Notes: generated by a model from the letters alone, not told the origin. A stretch of DNA of 64,000 bases from Pseudomonas sp. GM41(2012) (GCF_000282315.2 NZ_AKJN02000007.1:620001-684000); one strand, 5' to 3'; shown: positions 44,170 through 55,244, counted from the stretch's first letter. Translations and numbers: made by a program.

Positions 44170-44994
44170 TCAACCAACAAACAAATCCGGCATCAGTGGG
44201 TCGGTGGTGTCAGGCGCAAATCGATACTGTTCAAAATCCGTCACCCCGTGTTCCCCCAGAATCTCTTCATCAATCAGCAATCGCCCAGTAATGCTGCGAC
44301 CGCTGCTGCTCAGAATCACATGGGCGGCATCCGCCATAATCGCCGGCGTGCGCGCATGCTTGAACGACTCGCGTGACCCCAACTGAAACTCGATGGCAGC
44401 GGTGGCAATCATCGTCTGCGGCCACAGCGAATTAACGCTGATGCCATAACCGGCAAATTCCTCGCTCATGCCCAACGTCAGCATGCTCATGCCGTATTTG
44501 GTCACCGTGTAGGGGCTGTACTGGGCAAACCATTTGCTCGCCAGATTCAGTGGCGGGGAAAGGTTGAGAATGTGTCCGCCGCTTTTCTTCAGATAGGGCA
44601 GTGCAGCCTGACTGCACAGCAGCACGGCGCGGGTGTTGATCTGGTGCATCAGGTCGAAGCGCTTGAGTTCGATGTGTTGAACCCCGGTCAGCTTAATCGC
44701 GCCGGCATTGTTGATCAGCGCATCAATGCCGCCGAAATGCTCGTTGGCCTTGGCCAGTGCCTCGCGCACCGCGACGTCATCACGCACATCCACCTGCAAG
44801 GCCAGCGCCTTGCCGCCCGCGGCTTCGACTTCCGCGGCCACGCTGAAAATCGTGCCCGGCAGTTTGGGGTGGGGATCGGCGCTTTTGGCGGCAATCACAA
44901 TGTTGGCCCCATCCCGTGCGGCACGTAGCGCAATTTCGCGACCAATCCCGCGGCTGGCGCCGGTGATGAACAGGGTTTTGCCTTGTAAAGACAT
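44170..44994 (-). CDS. Short-chain dehydrogenase/reductase (HSDL2-like)
   Basis: This is a 274-residue SDR with a GASRGIGREIA cofactor motif at about 12-22, an NNAG segment and an active site in the pattern SPYTVTKYGMSML (Tyr-x3-Lys). Its long C-terminal part resembles HSDL2-type reductases. CAGGAG lies 7 bases before the ATG at 44994. It is flanked by two large inverted repeats. Substrate unknown. Confidence 0.9.
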   Translation of the reverse strand: MSLQGKTLFITGASRGIGREIALRAARDGANIVIAAKSADPHPKLPGTIFSVAAEVEAAGGKALALQVDVRDDVAVREALAKANEHFGGIDALINNAGAIKLTGVQHIELKRFDLMHQINTRAVLLCSQAALPYLKKSGGHILNLSPPLNLASKWFAQYSPYTVTKYGMSMLTLGMSEEFAGYGISVNSLWPQTMIATAAIEFQLGSRESFKHARTPAIMADAAHVILSSSGRSITGRLLIDEEILGEHGVTDFEQYRFAPDTTDPLMPDLFVG

Positions 44995-45080
44995 GCGTGC
45001 GCTCCTGATTATTGTTATGTGAGCGAAGGCTCGACAAACAATGTAGACCATGTCTTTCAGGGCAAACGATCAGGGGCAGC

Positions 45081-45225
45081 AGGACTGTAGGAGCTGGTAG
45101 GAGCTGGTAGGAGCTGTCGAGTGCAACGAGGCTGCGATCTTTTGACGTTGGTTTTTAAGATCAAAAGATCGCAGCCTCGTTGCACTCGACAGCTCCTACC
45201 AGCTCCTACCAGCTCCTGCAGTCCT
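45081..45225. repeat. Perfect-arm inverted repeat with tandem 10-mers in both arms
   Basis: Two 65-base arms (45081-45145, 45161-45225) differ at one base and flank a 15-base loop. Each arm contains the 10-mer TAGGAGCTGG three times, plus GAGGCTGCGATCTTTTGA. Equal copy number in both arms means the arms changed together. This REP family is different from the TCGCGAGCA family. Confidence 0.9.
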
Positions 45226-45238
45226 CAAGGGGGAGGGT

Positions 45239-46279
45239 TTAGCGGGACATGACTTCGCGAATATCCGTCGCCAATTCGCGTACGCGTTCTTCTTCGGTGT
45301 CCCACGAGCACATGAAGCGTGCGCCGCCGTTGCCGATGAAGGTGTAGAAGCGCCAGCCTTTGGCCGTCAGTGCGGCGATGGCCGGTTCCGAGAGTTGCAG
45401 GAAAACGCCGTTGGCCTGCACCGGGAACATCAGTTCCACGCCAGGAATATCGCTCACCAGTTCAGCCAGCAGCTGCGCGCAGTGGTTGGCGTGTTTGGCG
45501 TATTTGAGCCAGGCGTCGTTTTCCAGAATCCCGACCCACGGCGCCGACAGGAAACGCATCTTCGAGGCCAGTTGACCGGCCTGTTTGCAGCGGTAATCGA
45601 AGTCTTCAGCCAGTTTGTGGTTGAAGAACAGAATCGCTTCCCCCACCGCCATGCCGTTTTTCGTGCCGCCGAAGCACAACACGTCGACGCCGGCCTTCCA
45701 GGTCAGGTCGGCGGGCGTGCAGCCGAGGAAAGCGCAGGCGTTGGAGAAACGCGCGCCGTCCATGTGCAGGTTCAGGCCCAGTTCTTTGCACGTAGCGCTG
45801 ATGGCGCGGATTTCTTCCGGGGTGTAGACGCTGCCGACTTCGGTGGCCTGGGTCAGGGTCACGACGCGCGGTTTCGGGTAGTGGATGTCCTGGCGCTTGA
45901 GCGCGATTTCGCGGATCGATTCCGGGGTCAGCTTGCCGTTTTCAGTGCGGGCGATGAGCAGCTTGGAACCGTTGGAAAAGAATTCCGGTGCGCCACATTC
46001 GTCGGTTTCGACGTGGGCGGTTTCCGAGCAGATCACGCTGTGGTAACTCTGGCACAGCGACGACAGGGCCAGGGAGTTGGCCGCGGTGCCGTTGAAGGCG
46101 AAGAACACTTCGCAGTCGGTTTCGAACAGTTTGCGGAAATCGTCGGACGCGCGTGCGGTCCATTCGTCGTCGCCATAGGCGCGTTGGTGGCCGTGGTTGG
46201 CCTGTTCCATGGCAGCCCAGGCTTCAGGGCAGATACCGGAATAGTTGTCGCTGGCGAATTGTTGGCTCTTATCGGTCAT
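45239..46279 (-). CDS. ltaE: Low-specificity L-threonine aldolase
   Basis: The enzyme cleaves L-threonine or allo-threonine to glycine and acetaldehyde with PLP. The 346 residues include the PLP-lysine segment (CFGGTKNGMAV) and the substrate His/Asp region (HMDGARFSNACAFL). It feeds or drains the glycine pool of the betaine pathway. It is divergent from the TraX-like gene, and the same gene order (ltaE next to gbcAB and glyA) occurs in P. aeruginosa. Confidence 0.94.
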   Translation of the reverse strand: MTDKSQQFASDNYSGICPEAWAAMEQANHGHQRAYGDDEWTARASDDFRKLFETDCEVFFAFNGTAANSLALSSLCQSYHSVICSETAHVETDECGAPEFFSNGSKLLIARTENGKLTPESIREIALKRQDIHYPKPRVVTLTQATEVGSVYTPEEIRAISATCKELGLNLHMDGARFSNACAFLGCTPADLTWKAGVDVLCFGGTKNGMAVGEAILFFNHKLAEDFDYRCKQAGQLASKMRFLSAPWVGILENDAWLKYAKHANHCAQLLAELVSDIPGVELMFPVQANGVFLQLSEPAIAALTAKGWRFYTFIGNGGARFMCSWDTEEERVRELATDIREVMSR

Positions 46280-46410
46280 GGCCGGCTTCCGTGGTCGAGG
46301 CTCTTATGGTGAAGAGCTTCGTGGTCAATGATGGTGCGCACTTTACCCAAGATCGTCAGGAGAGCACACGGGATGATGCTGTCAGAAAAATACAAGGACG
46401 ACAGGCAATT

Positions 46411-47130
46411 ATGCACATGACGCAAAGGGATGGGGCACTGGATCTGCTCAAGTGGCTGGCGCTGCTCTGCATGGTGCTCGATCACCTGCGATATATCGGT
46501 TATTCCGTCGATATTCTGTATGTACCGGGACGGTTGGCGTTCCCGTGGTTCTGTCTGGCGATGGCCGCAAACCTGGCGCGGGCCCGCGCGGTGACGACCG
46601 GCGGCCAGTGGCGTTATCTGGGGTGGTTGCTGCTGTTTAGCGCCATCAGCGAAATTCCCTACCGGATGTACATTCCTGATCCCGACACCTTGAACGTGCT
46701 GCCCACGTTGGCGCTGGGATTGCTGGTGGCCCGTGGCTGGCAGGACCGAACCCTGCAAACGCGACTGTTGGCGACAGGCGCCTTGCTGCTGGCGGCGCTG
46801 TTTGCGGAGCGACTGATGTTCGGCTTCTTTGGGGTACTGTTGCCGCTGGCGATGTTGCTGGTGATCAAGCGTCCCTGGTATTTCAGCCTGTTGCCGGGGC
46901 TGGTGTGCCTGGCAGCCAATCAGTGGCCAGTGCTGTATTCCTCCGCGCAGTTTCACAATGTTGAAGCGATCCTCGGCATCGCCGCTTGTCTGATTGCGCC
47001 ACTGGCCGGCCTGCTTTTGCTGCGCCACGCCGGCCAGTTCAAACCTCCGCCACCGATGCGCCGCTGGGCGTATGCCCTATATCCACTGCATTTTTTACTT
47101 CTGCTTGCAGTGCGACAGATCATCGCCTAA
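46411..47130 (+). CDS. TraX-family membrane protein
   Basis: The 239-residue integral membrane protein has about six to seven hydrophobic helices. Its N-terminal WLALLCMVLDHLRYIGY and later YALYPLHFLLLL fit the TraX/acyltransferase-like family, first known for F-pilin acetylation. The substrate here is unknown. Two in-frame ATGs (46411, 46417) are possible. It lies between ltaE and glyA as an unrelated-looking neighbour. Confidence 0.84.
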   Translation: MHMTQRDGALDLLKWLALLCMVLDHLRYIGYSVDILYVPGRLAFPWFCLAMAANLARARAVTTGGQWRYLGWLLLFSAISEIPYRMYIPDPDTLNVLPTLALGLLVARGWQDRTLQTRLLATGALLLAALFAERLMFGFFGVLLPLAMLLVIKRPWYFSLLPGLVCLAANQWPVLYSSAQFHNVEAILGIAACLIAPLAGLLLLRHAGQFKPPPPMRRWAYALYPLHFLLLLAVRQIIA

Positions 47131-47133
47131 CCC

Positions 47134-47224
47134 CTGTGGGAGTGAGCCTGCTCGCGATGAGGGAGTGTCAGGCGACATCAATGTTGCTGACTCACCGTCA
47201 TCGCGAGCAGGCTCGCTCCCACAG
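47134..47224. repeat. REPIN after the TraX-like gene
   Basis: The right arm has GAGCAGGCTCGCTCCCACAG, an unoccupied IS110 target sequence. It is followed by a 190-bp upstream region of glyA containing CATGTCG at 47272-47278. Confidence 0.87.
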
Positions 47225-47414
47225 GGGATCTCTGCTGGTTTGGAGAGTGTGTCCGGCCAGCCATTTCCCCTCATGTCGTAAACGCACCTTTGCGTGGCGT
47301 CCGTAGGCATTTGGCCTGTCTGCGCCGGTCATACCATCGCATTCAAAGGGCACTGTCGAAACACCAGTGCCTTACCGAGACGAATGGCGCATAGATGCCG
47401 CTGGGAGAGACGCG

Positions 47415-48668
<1,254 letters not shown>

Positions 48669-48691
48669 GCGCGGTTTTGGAGTAAATGACT

Positions 48692-49942
48692 ATGCAACGC
48701 TACTCGGGCTTCGGCCTCTTCAAACACTCCCTCAGCCATCACGAAAACTGGCAGAAAATGTGGCGCACGCCGACCCCTAAAAAGGTCTATGACGTGGTCA
48801 TCGTCGGCGGTGGCGGGCATGGTCTGGCGACCGCCTACTACCTGGCCAAAGAGCACGGCATCACTAACGTGGCCGTGGTCGAAAAAGGCTGGCTGGGCGG
48901 CGGTAACACCGCGCGCAACACCACCATCGTTCGCTCCAACTACCTGTGGGACGAGTCGGCGCACCTGTACGAACACGCGATGAAATTGTGGGAAGGCCTG
49001 TCCCAGGACCTGAACTATAACGTGATGTTCTCCCAGCGTGGCGTTTACAACCTGTGCCACACCCTGCAGGACATCCGTGATTCCGAGCGTCGGGTCAGCG
49101 CCAACCGCCTCAACGGCGTGGACGGTGAACTGCTCGATGCCAAACAAGTGGCCGACGAGATTCCGTACCTCGACTGCTCCAAGAACACTCGCTACCCGGT
49201 GATGGGCGCAACCGTCCAGCGCCGTGGCGGCGTGGCCCGTCACGATGCCGTGGCCTGGGGCTTTGCCCGTGCCGCCGACGCCTTGGGCGTGGATTTGATT
49301 CAACAGACCGAAGTGATCGGCTTCCGCAAGGAAAACGGTGTGTGCATCGGTGTTGAAACCAACAAAGGCTTCATCGGCGCCAAGCGCGTCGGTGTAGTGA
49401 CCGCCGGTAACTCCGGGCACATGGCCAAACTCGCCGGTTTCCGTCTGCCGATCGAATCGCACCCGCTGCAAGCGCTGGTGTCCGAACCGATCAAGCCGAT
49501 TATCGACAGCGTGATCATGTCCAACGCCGTACACGGTTACATCAGCCAGTCCGACAAGGGCGACCTGGTGATCGGCGCCGGTATCGACGGCTACAACGGC
49601 TACGGCCAGCGTGGTTCGTACCCGGTGATCGAACACACCATTCAAGCCATCGTCGAGATGTTCCCGGTGTTGTCCCGCGTACGCATGAACCGTCAGTGGG
49701 GCGGCATCGTCGACACCACGCCGGACGCATGCCCGATCATCTCGAAAACCCCGGTTCCGAACATGTTCTTCAACTGCGGTTGGGGCACCGGTGGCTTCAA
49801 GGCAACACCTGGCTCGGGCAACGTATTTGCCGCGAGTCTGGCCAAGGGTGAAATGCACCCATTGGCTGCACCTTTCTCCATCGACCGTTTCCACAACGGT
49901 GCGTTGATCGATGAACACGGCGCTGCTGCGGTTGCCCACTAA
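48692..49942 (+). CDS. soxB: Sarcosine oxidase subunit beta SoxB
   Basis: SoxB is the flavin-bearing catalytic subunit of heterotetrameric sarcosine oxidase, which makes glycine and methylene-tetrahydrofolate (or formaldehyde). The 416-residue protein has an N-terminal Rossmann motif (VVIVGGGGHGLATAYYL). The RRGGVARHDAVAWGF segment probably includes the covalent FMN-histidine. I prefer the ATG at 48692 (MQRYSGFG), 10 bases after GGAG; ATG 48686 is an alternative. 23 bp after glyA. Confidence 0.95.
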   Translation: MQRYSGFGLFKHSLSHHENWQKMWRTPTPKKVYDVVIVGGGGHGLATAYYLAKEHGITNVAVVEKGWLGGGNTARNTTIVRSNYLWDESAHLYEHAMKLWEGLSQDLNYNVMFSQRGVYNLCHTLQDIRDSERRVSANRLNGVDGELLDAKQVADEIPYLDCSKNTRYPVMGATVQRRGGVARHDAVAWGFARAADALGVDLIQQTEVIGFRKENGVCIGVETNKGFIGAKRVGVVTAGNSGHMAKLAGFRLPIESHPLQALVSEPIKPIIDSVIMSNAVHGYISQSDKGDLVIGAGIDGYNGYGQRGSYPVIEHTIQAIVEMFPVLSRVRMNRQWGGIVDTTPDACPIISKTPVPNMFFNCGWGTGGFKATPGSGNVFAASLAKGEMHPLAAPFSIDRFHNGALIDEHGAAAVAH

Positions 49943-49956
49943 CAGGAGAAATCCCC

Positions 49957-50286
49957 ATGTTGCATATCTTCTGTCCTCACTGCGGCGAACTGCGCTCCGA
50001 AGAGGAATTCCACGCATCCGGCCAGGCGCACATCCCGCGTCCACTGGATCCGACCAACTGCACCGACGAGGAGTGGGGCGACTACATGTTCTTCCGCGAT
50101 AACCCTCGCGGTCTGCACCACGAGCTGTGGGATCACGTCGCCGGTTGCCGTCAGTACTTCAACGCCACCCGTGACACCGTGACCTACGAGATTCTCGAAA
50201 CTTACAAGATCGGCACCAAGCCACAATTCACCGACAAGACCGATAGCCCGAAAGCGGCCGCCACGGCTCTGGGAGAGAAGGTATGA
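49957..50286 (+). CDS. soxD: Sarcosine oxidase subunit delta SoxD
   Basis: The 109-residue small subunit carries a CPHC zinc pair at Cys6 and Cys9 and a later HVAGCRQYF, which together bind zinc. It is 14 bp after soxB and overlaps soxA by 4 bases, so translation is coupled. Its acidic C-terminal half is normal for the family. Confidence 0.95.
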   Translation: MLHIFCPHCGELRSEEEFHASGQAHIPRPLDPTNCTDEEWGDYMFFRDNPRGLHHELWDHVAGCRQYFNATRDTVTYEILETYKIGTKPQFTDKTDSPKAAATALGEKV

Positions 50287-53200
50287 GCCAGATCAATCGC
50301 CTGTCCAACGGCGGACGGATCGACCGCAACAAAGTGCTGAGCTTCACCTTCAACGGCCAGGTCTACAAAGGCTTTGAAGGCGATTCCCTGGCCGCGGCCT
50401 TGCTGGCCAACGGTGTCGATATCATCGGTCGCAGCTTCAAGTATTCCCGTCCGCGCGGCATCTTCGCCGCCGGTGCAGAAGAGCCGAACGCCGTACTGCA
50501 AATTGGCGCGACTGAAGCCACGCAGATCCCGAACGTACGCGCCACGCAACAAGCGCTGTATCAAGGTTTGGTCGCCACCAGCACCAACGGCTGGCCGAGC
50601 GTGAACAACGACATGATGGGGATTCTCGGCAAGGTCGGCGGCAAGCTGATGCCGCCGGGCTTCTACTACAAAACCTTCATGTACCCGCAATCGTTCTGGA
50701 TGACTTACGAGAAGTACATTCGTAAGGCTGCTGGTCTTGGCCGCTCGCCGACCGAGAACGATCCGGACACCTACGACTACATGAACCAGCACTGCGACGT
50801 GCTGATCGTCGGTGGTGGCCCTGCTGGCCTGGCCGCTGCACTGGCGGCTGCGCGCAGCGGTGCCCGTGTGATCCTCGCCGATGAACAGGAAGAGTTCGGC
50901 GGCAGCCTGCTCGATTCCCGCGAAAGCCTCGACGGCAAGCCTGCTGCCGAATGGATCGCCAGCGTCATCGCCGAACTGAAAGACACCCCGGACGTGCTGC
51001 TGTTGCCGCGCGCCACGGTCAACGGTTACCACGACCATAACTTCCTGACCATTCACGAGCGCCTGACCGATCACCTCGGCGATCGCGCCCCAATTGGCCA
51101 GGTCCGTCAGCGCATCCACCGCGTTCGCGCCAAGCGTGTAGTGCTGGCGACCGGCGCTCACGAGCGTCCACTGGTTTACGGCAACAACGACGTGCCGGGC
51201 AACATGCTCGCCGGCGCTGTGTCGACTTACGTGCGCCGTTACGGCGTGGCACCGGGCAAAAAACTGGTGCTGTCGACCAACAACGATCACGCCTATCGCG
51301 TTGCACTGGATTGGCTCGACGCCAGTCTGCAAGTCGTCGCCATCGCCGATGCCCGCAGCAATCCGCGCGGTGCGCTGGTTGAAGAAGCACGGGCCAAAGG
51401 CATTCGCATCCTGACCGGTAGCGCCGTGATCGAGACGCGTGGCAGCAAGCACGTGACCGCCGCTCGCGTTGCCGCGATCGACGTAAAAGCGCACACCGTG
51501 ACCAGTCCTGGTGAGTGGCTCGATTGCGACCTGGTTGCCAGCTCCGGCGGTTACAGCCCGGTGGTTCACTTGGCCTCGCACCTGGGCGGCAAGCCGATCT
51601 GGCGTGAAGACATCCTCGGTTTCGTACCGGGTGAAGCACCGCAGAAACGCGTGTGCGTCGGTGGCATCAACGGCGTCTACGGCCTCGGCGATTCCCTGGC
51701 CGATGGTTTTGAAGGCGGCGCTCGCGCCGCTGCAGAAGCCGGGTTCCAAACGGTCGAAGGCGTACTGCCGAAAGCCCTGAGTCGTCTCGAAGAGCCGACT
51801 CTGGCGCTGTTCCAGGTGCCCCATGAAAAAGCTACCGCACGTGCGCCGAAGCAATTCGTCGACCTGCAAAACGACGTCACCGCCGCCGCCATCGAACTGG
51901 CGACCCGCGAAGGCTTCGAGTCGGTCGAGCACGTCAAACGCTACACCGCACTGGGCTTCGGCACTGACCAGGGCAAGCTCGGCAACGTCAACGGTCTGGC
52001 CATCGCCGCCCGTTCGCTGAACGTGACCATCCCGCAGATGGGCACCACCATGTTCCGTCCGAACTACACGCCGGTAACATTTGGCGCTGTAGCCGGCCGT
52101 CACTGTGGGCACATCTTCGAGCCGGTGCGTTTCACTGCGCTGCATCACTGGCACGTGAAGAACGGCGCCGAGTTCGAAGACGTCGGTCAATGGAAGCGTC
52201 CGTGGTACTTCCCGAAAAACGGTGAAGACCTGCACACCGCCGTGAAGCGCGAGTGCAAAGCCGTGCGCGACAGCGTCGGCCTGCTGGACGCTTCGACCCT
52301 GGGCAAAATCGACATCCAGGGCCCGGATTCGCGTGAGTTCCTCAACCGCATCTACACCAACGCCTGGACCAAGCTCGACGTGGGCAAGGCCCGCTACGGC
52401 CTGATGTGCAAAGAAGACGGCATGGTGTTCGACGACGGCGTGACTGCATGCCTTGCCGACAACCACTTCGTGATGACCACCACCACCGGCGGCGCTGCAC
52501 GCGTGCTGCAATGGCTGGAAATCTACCACCAGACCGAATGGCCAGACCTGAAGGTGTACTTCACGTCCGTGACGGATCACTGGGCAACCATGACCCTGTC
52601 CGGGCCGAACAGCCGCAAGCTGCTCAGCGAAGTCACCGACATCGACCTGAGCAACGAAGCCTTCCCGTTCATGACCTGGAAAGAAGGTCTGGTCGGTGGT
52701 GTGCCGGCGCGGGTGTTCCGGATTTCGTTTACCGGTGAACTGTCGTACGAAGTCAACGTTCAGGCCGACTACGCGATGGGCGTTCTGGAAAAAATCGTCG
52801 AGGCCGGGAAGAAGTACAACCTGACCCCGTACGGCACCGAAACCATGCACGTGCTGCGGGCCGAGAAGGGCTTCATCATCGTCGGTCAGGACACTGACAG
52901 CTCGATGACCCCGGACGACCTGAACATGGGCTGGTGTGTCGGTCGCACCAAACCGTTCTCGTGGATTGGCCAGCGTGGCATGAACCGCGAAGACTGCGTG
53001 CGTGATCAACGCAAACAGTTGGTCGGTCTGAAGCCGATCGATCCGACCAAATGGCTGCCGGAAGGGGCGCAACTGGTGTTCAACACCAAGCAAGCCATCC
53101 CAATGACCATGGTCGGTCACGTGACCTCCAGCTACTTGCACAACTCCCTGGGCTATTCGTTTGCCATGGGTGTGGTCAAGGGCGGCTTGAAGCGCATGGG

Positions 53201-53300
53201 TGAGCGTGTGTTCGCACCGCTGGCCGATGGCAGCGTGATCGAGGCGGAAATCGTTTCTTCGGTGTTCTTCGATCCGAAAGGCGATCGCCAGAACATCTAA
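50283..53300 (+). CDS. soxA: Sarcosine oxidase subunit alpha SoxA
   Basis: The 1,005-residue subunit has an N-terminal ferredoxin-like region (SFTFNGQVYKGFEGDSLAAAL; SRPRGIFAAGAEEPNA) and a Rossmann domain (VLIVGGGPAGLAAALAAARSG). A C-terminal GcvT-like folate domain (from about 600) includes GTETMHVLRAEKGFIIVGQD. It binds NAD and delivers the folate partner to SoxB. The ATG overlaps soxD by 4 bases. A REPIN separates it from soxG. Confidence 0.96.
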   Translation: MSQINRLSNGGRIDRNKVLSFTFNGQVYKGFEGDSLAAALLANGVDIIGRSFKYSRPRGIFAAGAEEPNAVLQIGATEATQIPNVRATQQALYQGLVATSTNGWPSVNNDMMGILGKVGGKLMPPGFYYKTFMYPQSFWMTYEKYIRKAAGLGRSPTENDPDTYDYMNQHCDVLIVGGGPAGLAAALAAARSGARVILADEQEEFGGSLLDSRESLDGKPAAEWIASVIAELKDTPDVLLLPRATVNGYHDHNFLTIHERLTDHLGDRAPIGQVRQRIHRVRAKRVVLATGAHERPLVYGNNDVPGNMLAGAVSTYVRRYGVAPGKKLVLSTNNDHAYRVALDWLDASLQVVAIADARSNPRGALVEEARAKGIRILTGSAVIETRGSKHVTAARVAAIDVKAHTVTSPGEWLDCDLVASSGGYSPVVHLASHLGGKPIWREDILGFVPGEAPQKRVCVGGINGVYGLGDSLADGFEGGARAAAEAGFQTVEGVLPKALSRLEEPTLALFQVPHEKATARAPKQFVDLQNDVTAAAIELATREGFESVEHVKRYTALGFGTDQGKLGNVNGLAIAARSLNVTIPQMGTTMFRPNYTPVTFGAVAGRHCGHIFEPVRFTALHHWHVKNGAEFEDVGQWKRPWYFPKNGEDLHTAVKRECKAVRDSVGLLDASTLGKIDIQGPDSREFLNRIYTNAWTKLDVGKARYGLMCKEDGMVFDDGVTACLADNHFVMTTTTGGAARVLQWLEIYHQTEWPDLKVYFTSVTDHWATMTLSGPNSRKLLSEVTDIDLSNEAFPFMTWKEGLVGGVPARVFRISFTGELSYEVNVQADYAMGVLEKIVEAGKKYNLTPYGTETMHVLRAEKGFIIVGQDTDSSMTPDDLNMGWCVGRTKPFSWIGQRGMNREDCVRDQRKQLVGLKPIDPTKWLPEGAQLVFNTKQAIPMTMVGHVTSSYLHNSLGYSFAMGVVKGGLKRMGERVFAPLADGSVIEAEIVSSVFFDPKGDRQNI

Positions 53301-53334
53301 TGGCTTCGGGTCCTGTGGGGTGCCTGCTACCGCC

Positions 53335-53398
53335 ATCGCGAGCAGGCTCGCTCCCACAGGAGATCGCGGTCAAATGTGGGAGCGAGCCTGCTCGCGAT
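53335..53398. repeat. REPIN between soxA and soxG
   Basis: Tight inverted arms, both with GAGCAGGCTCGCTCCCACAG or its complement, form an unoccupied IS110 target inside the sox operon. Confidence 0.88.
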
Positions 53399-53448
53399 GG
53401 CGGCAGAACAGCCTCCACAGGACCAACAGAATTTAGGAAAGGTGCTTT

Positions 53449-54081
53449 ATGACCGCAGCCAATGTTTACCAACAACGCCCAACCACTGGGGCCAAGGCCG
53501 AGTCGTCGCTGCATCACGCCGACCTCGCCAGCCTGGTGGGCAAGGGCCGCAAAAGCGCCGGCGTGATCGTGCGTGAGAAAAAACTCCTCGGCCACCTGAC
53601 CATTCGTGGCGATGGCCACGATGCCGCGTTCGCTGCCGGTGTGCACAAAGCCCTCGGTATCGAATTGCCGGGCGCGCTGACTGTCGTCGTCAAAGGCGAA
53701 ACCAGCCTGCAATGGATGGGGCCGGATGAATGGCTGCTGATCGTGCCGACCGGTGAAGAATTTGCCGCCGAGAAGAAACTGCGTGAAGCGCTGGGCGACC
53801 TGCACATCGCAATCACCAACGTCAGCGGCGGCCAGCAGCTCCTCGAACTGAGCGGCCCGAACGTGCGCCAGGTGCTGATGAAGTCCACCAGCTACGACGT
53901 GCACCCCAACAGCTTCCCGGTGGGCAAGGCTGTGGGCACGGTGTTTGCCAAGTCGCAACTGGTGATTCGTCATACCGCCGAAGACACCTGGGAACTGCTG
54001 ATTCGTCGCAGCTTCTCGGATTACTGGTGGTTGTGGTTGCAGGATGCGGCGGCTGAGTACGGGTTGAGTGTTCAGGCTTAA
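53449..54081 (+). CDS. soxG: Sarcosine oxidase subunit gamma SoxG
   Basis: The 210-residue subunit is GcvT-like (LQWMGPDEWLLIVPTGEEF; VTNVSGGQQLLELSGPNVRQ is the core) and completes the tetramer. It starts with ATG at 53449 after AGGAAAGG. It is last of the sox genes, followed by long palindrome copy C before purU. Confidence 0.94.
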   Translation: MTAANVYQQRPTTGAKAESSLHHADLASLVGKGRKSAGVIVREKKLLGHLTIRGDGHDAAFAAGVHKALGIELPGALTVVVKGETSLQWMGPDEWLLIVPTGEEFAAEKKLREALGDLHIAITNVSGGQQLLELSGPNVRQVLMKSTSYDVHPNSFPVGKAVGTVFAKSQLVIRHTAEDTWELLIRRSFSDYWWLWLQDAAAEYGLSVQA

Positions 54082-54121
54082 AGGGGTTTGAGTTGGCTTC
54101 GATATTGAGGCTGGCTTTAGA

Positions 54122-54340
54122 TCGACCCCTCACCCCAACCCTCCCGAAACGTCGGACCGCCCCAGAGGGGAGAGGGGGAAAGGGGGCAGATCTCCAGTGT
54201 TTTCGATGTTTAGGTTCGACTTGGAAGCGCTTTTATAGAACCTGAGTTCAACTCGGTATTTCAGGTCGATGTAGCTCCAAGAGCAACTCGGGTCAGTCCC
54301 CTCGCCCCTTTGGGGAGAGGGTTAGGGTGAGGGGGTGGAT
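54122..54340. repeat. Long palindromic repeat, copy C
   Basis: It shares the core with the other copies but has the CGAAACGTCGGACCGCCCC block in the left arm only. It also carries a ~40-base extra segment in its centre, so it is a hybrid of the types in copies A and B/D. Confidence 0.83.
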
Positions 54341-54380
54341 TTCCCTGACACCCAGCACAATGAACAGGAGTCACCGCACT

Positions 54381-55238
54381 ATGAGCCGCGCCCCAGACAC
54401 ATGGATTCTGACCGCCGACTGCCCAAGCGTCCTCGGCACCGTGGACGCGGTGACCCGCTTTCTGTTCGAGCAGGGCTGCTACGTCACTGAGCACCATTCC
54501 TTCGATGATCGGCTTTCGGGCCGTTTCTTCATTCGCGTGGAATTCCGCCAGCCCGACGGCTTTGACGAACAAGCCTTCCGCGCCGGCCTCGAAGAACGCG
54601 GCCAAGCCTTTGGCATGATCTTCGAACTGACCGCGCCGAACTATCGGCCGAAAGTGGTGATCATGGTCTCCAAGGCCGATCACTGCCTCAACGATTTGCT
54701 CTACCGCCAGCGCATCGGCCAGTTGTCGATGGACGTGGCCGCCGTGGTTTCCAACCACCCGGACCTCAAGCCGTTGGCGGACTGGCATCAGATTCCGTAC
54801 TACCACTTCCCGCTGGACCCGAACGACAAACCGTCGCAGGAGCGTCAGGTCTGGCAGGTGATTGAAGAGTCCGGCGCCGAACTGGTGATCCTTGCCCGTT
54901 ACATGCAAGTCCTGTCGCCAGAGCTGTGCCGCAAACTCGACGGCAAGGCGATCAACATCCATCACTCCTTGCTGCCGGGTTTCAAGGGCGCCAAGCCCTA
55001 TCACCAGGCCTACAACAAGGGCGTGAAACTGGTCGGCGCCACGGCGCACTACATCAACAACGACCTGGACGAGGGGCCGATCATCGCCCAGGGCGTAGAG
55101 GCTGTGGACCACAGTCATTACCCGGAAGATTTGATCGCCAAGGGGCGGGATATCGAAGGGCTGACCCTGGCCAGGGCCGTTGGTTATCACATTGAACGAA
55201 GGGTTTTCCTGAACGCCAATCGCACTGTCGTTCTTTAG
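54381..55238 (+). CDS. purU: Formyltetrahydrofolate deformylase PurU
   Basis: PurU hydrolyses 10-formyl-THF to formate and THF, recycling folate loaded by sarcosine oxidase. The 285 residues show an N-terminal ACT domain (LTADCPSVLGTVDAVTRFLF) and a C-terminal formyltransferase-like domain. The motif INIHHSLLPGFKGAKPYHQA and the catalytic region NNDLDEGPIIAQ are present. The start is ATG 54381 (MSRAPDTW) after AGGAG. This pathway-linked copy sits in the glyA-sox-fdhA operon. Confidence 0.95.
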   Translation: MSRAPDTWILTADCPSVLGTVDAVTRFLFEQGCYVTEHHSFDDRLSGRFFIRVEFRQPDGFDEQAFRAGLEERGQAFGMIFELTAPNYRPKVVIMVSKADHCLNDLLYRQRIGQLSMDVAAVVSNHPDLKPLADWHQIPYYHFPLDPNDKPSQERQVWQVIEESGAELVILARYMQVLSPELCRKLDGKAINIHHSLLPGFKGAKPYHQAYNKGVKLVGATAHYINNDLDEGPIIAQGVEAVDHSHYPEDLIAKGRDIEGLTLARAVGYHIERRVFLNANRTVVL

Positions 55239-55244
55239 ATCGCC

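Noticed and set aside
50202..53357. A 1,051-codon reverse-strand open frame opposite soxA
   Set aside because: It is a GC-rich shadow of soxA; its translation is His/Val/Ala-rich with no family resemblance. The forward frame is a clear SoxA.
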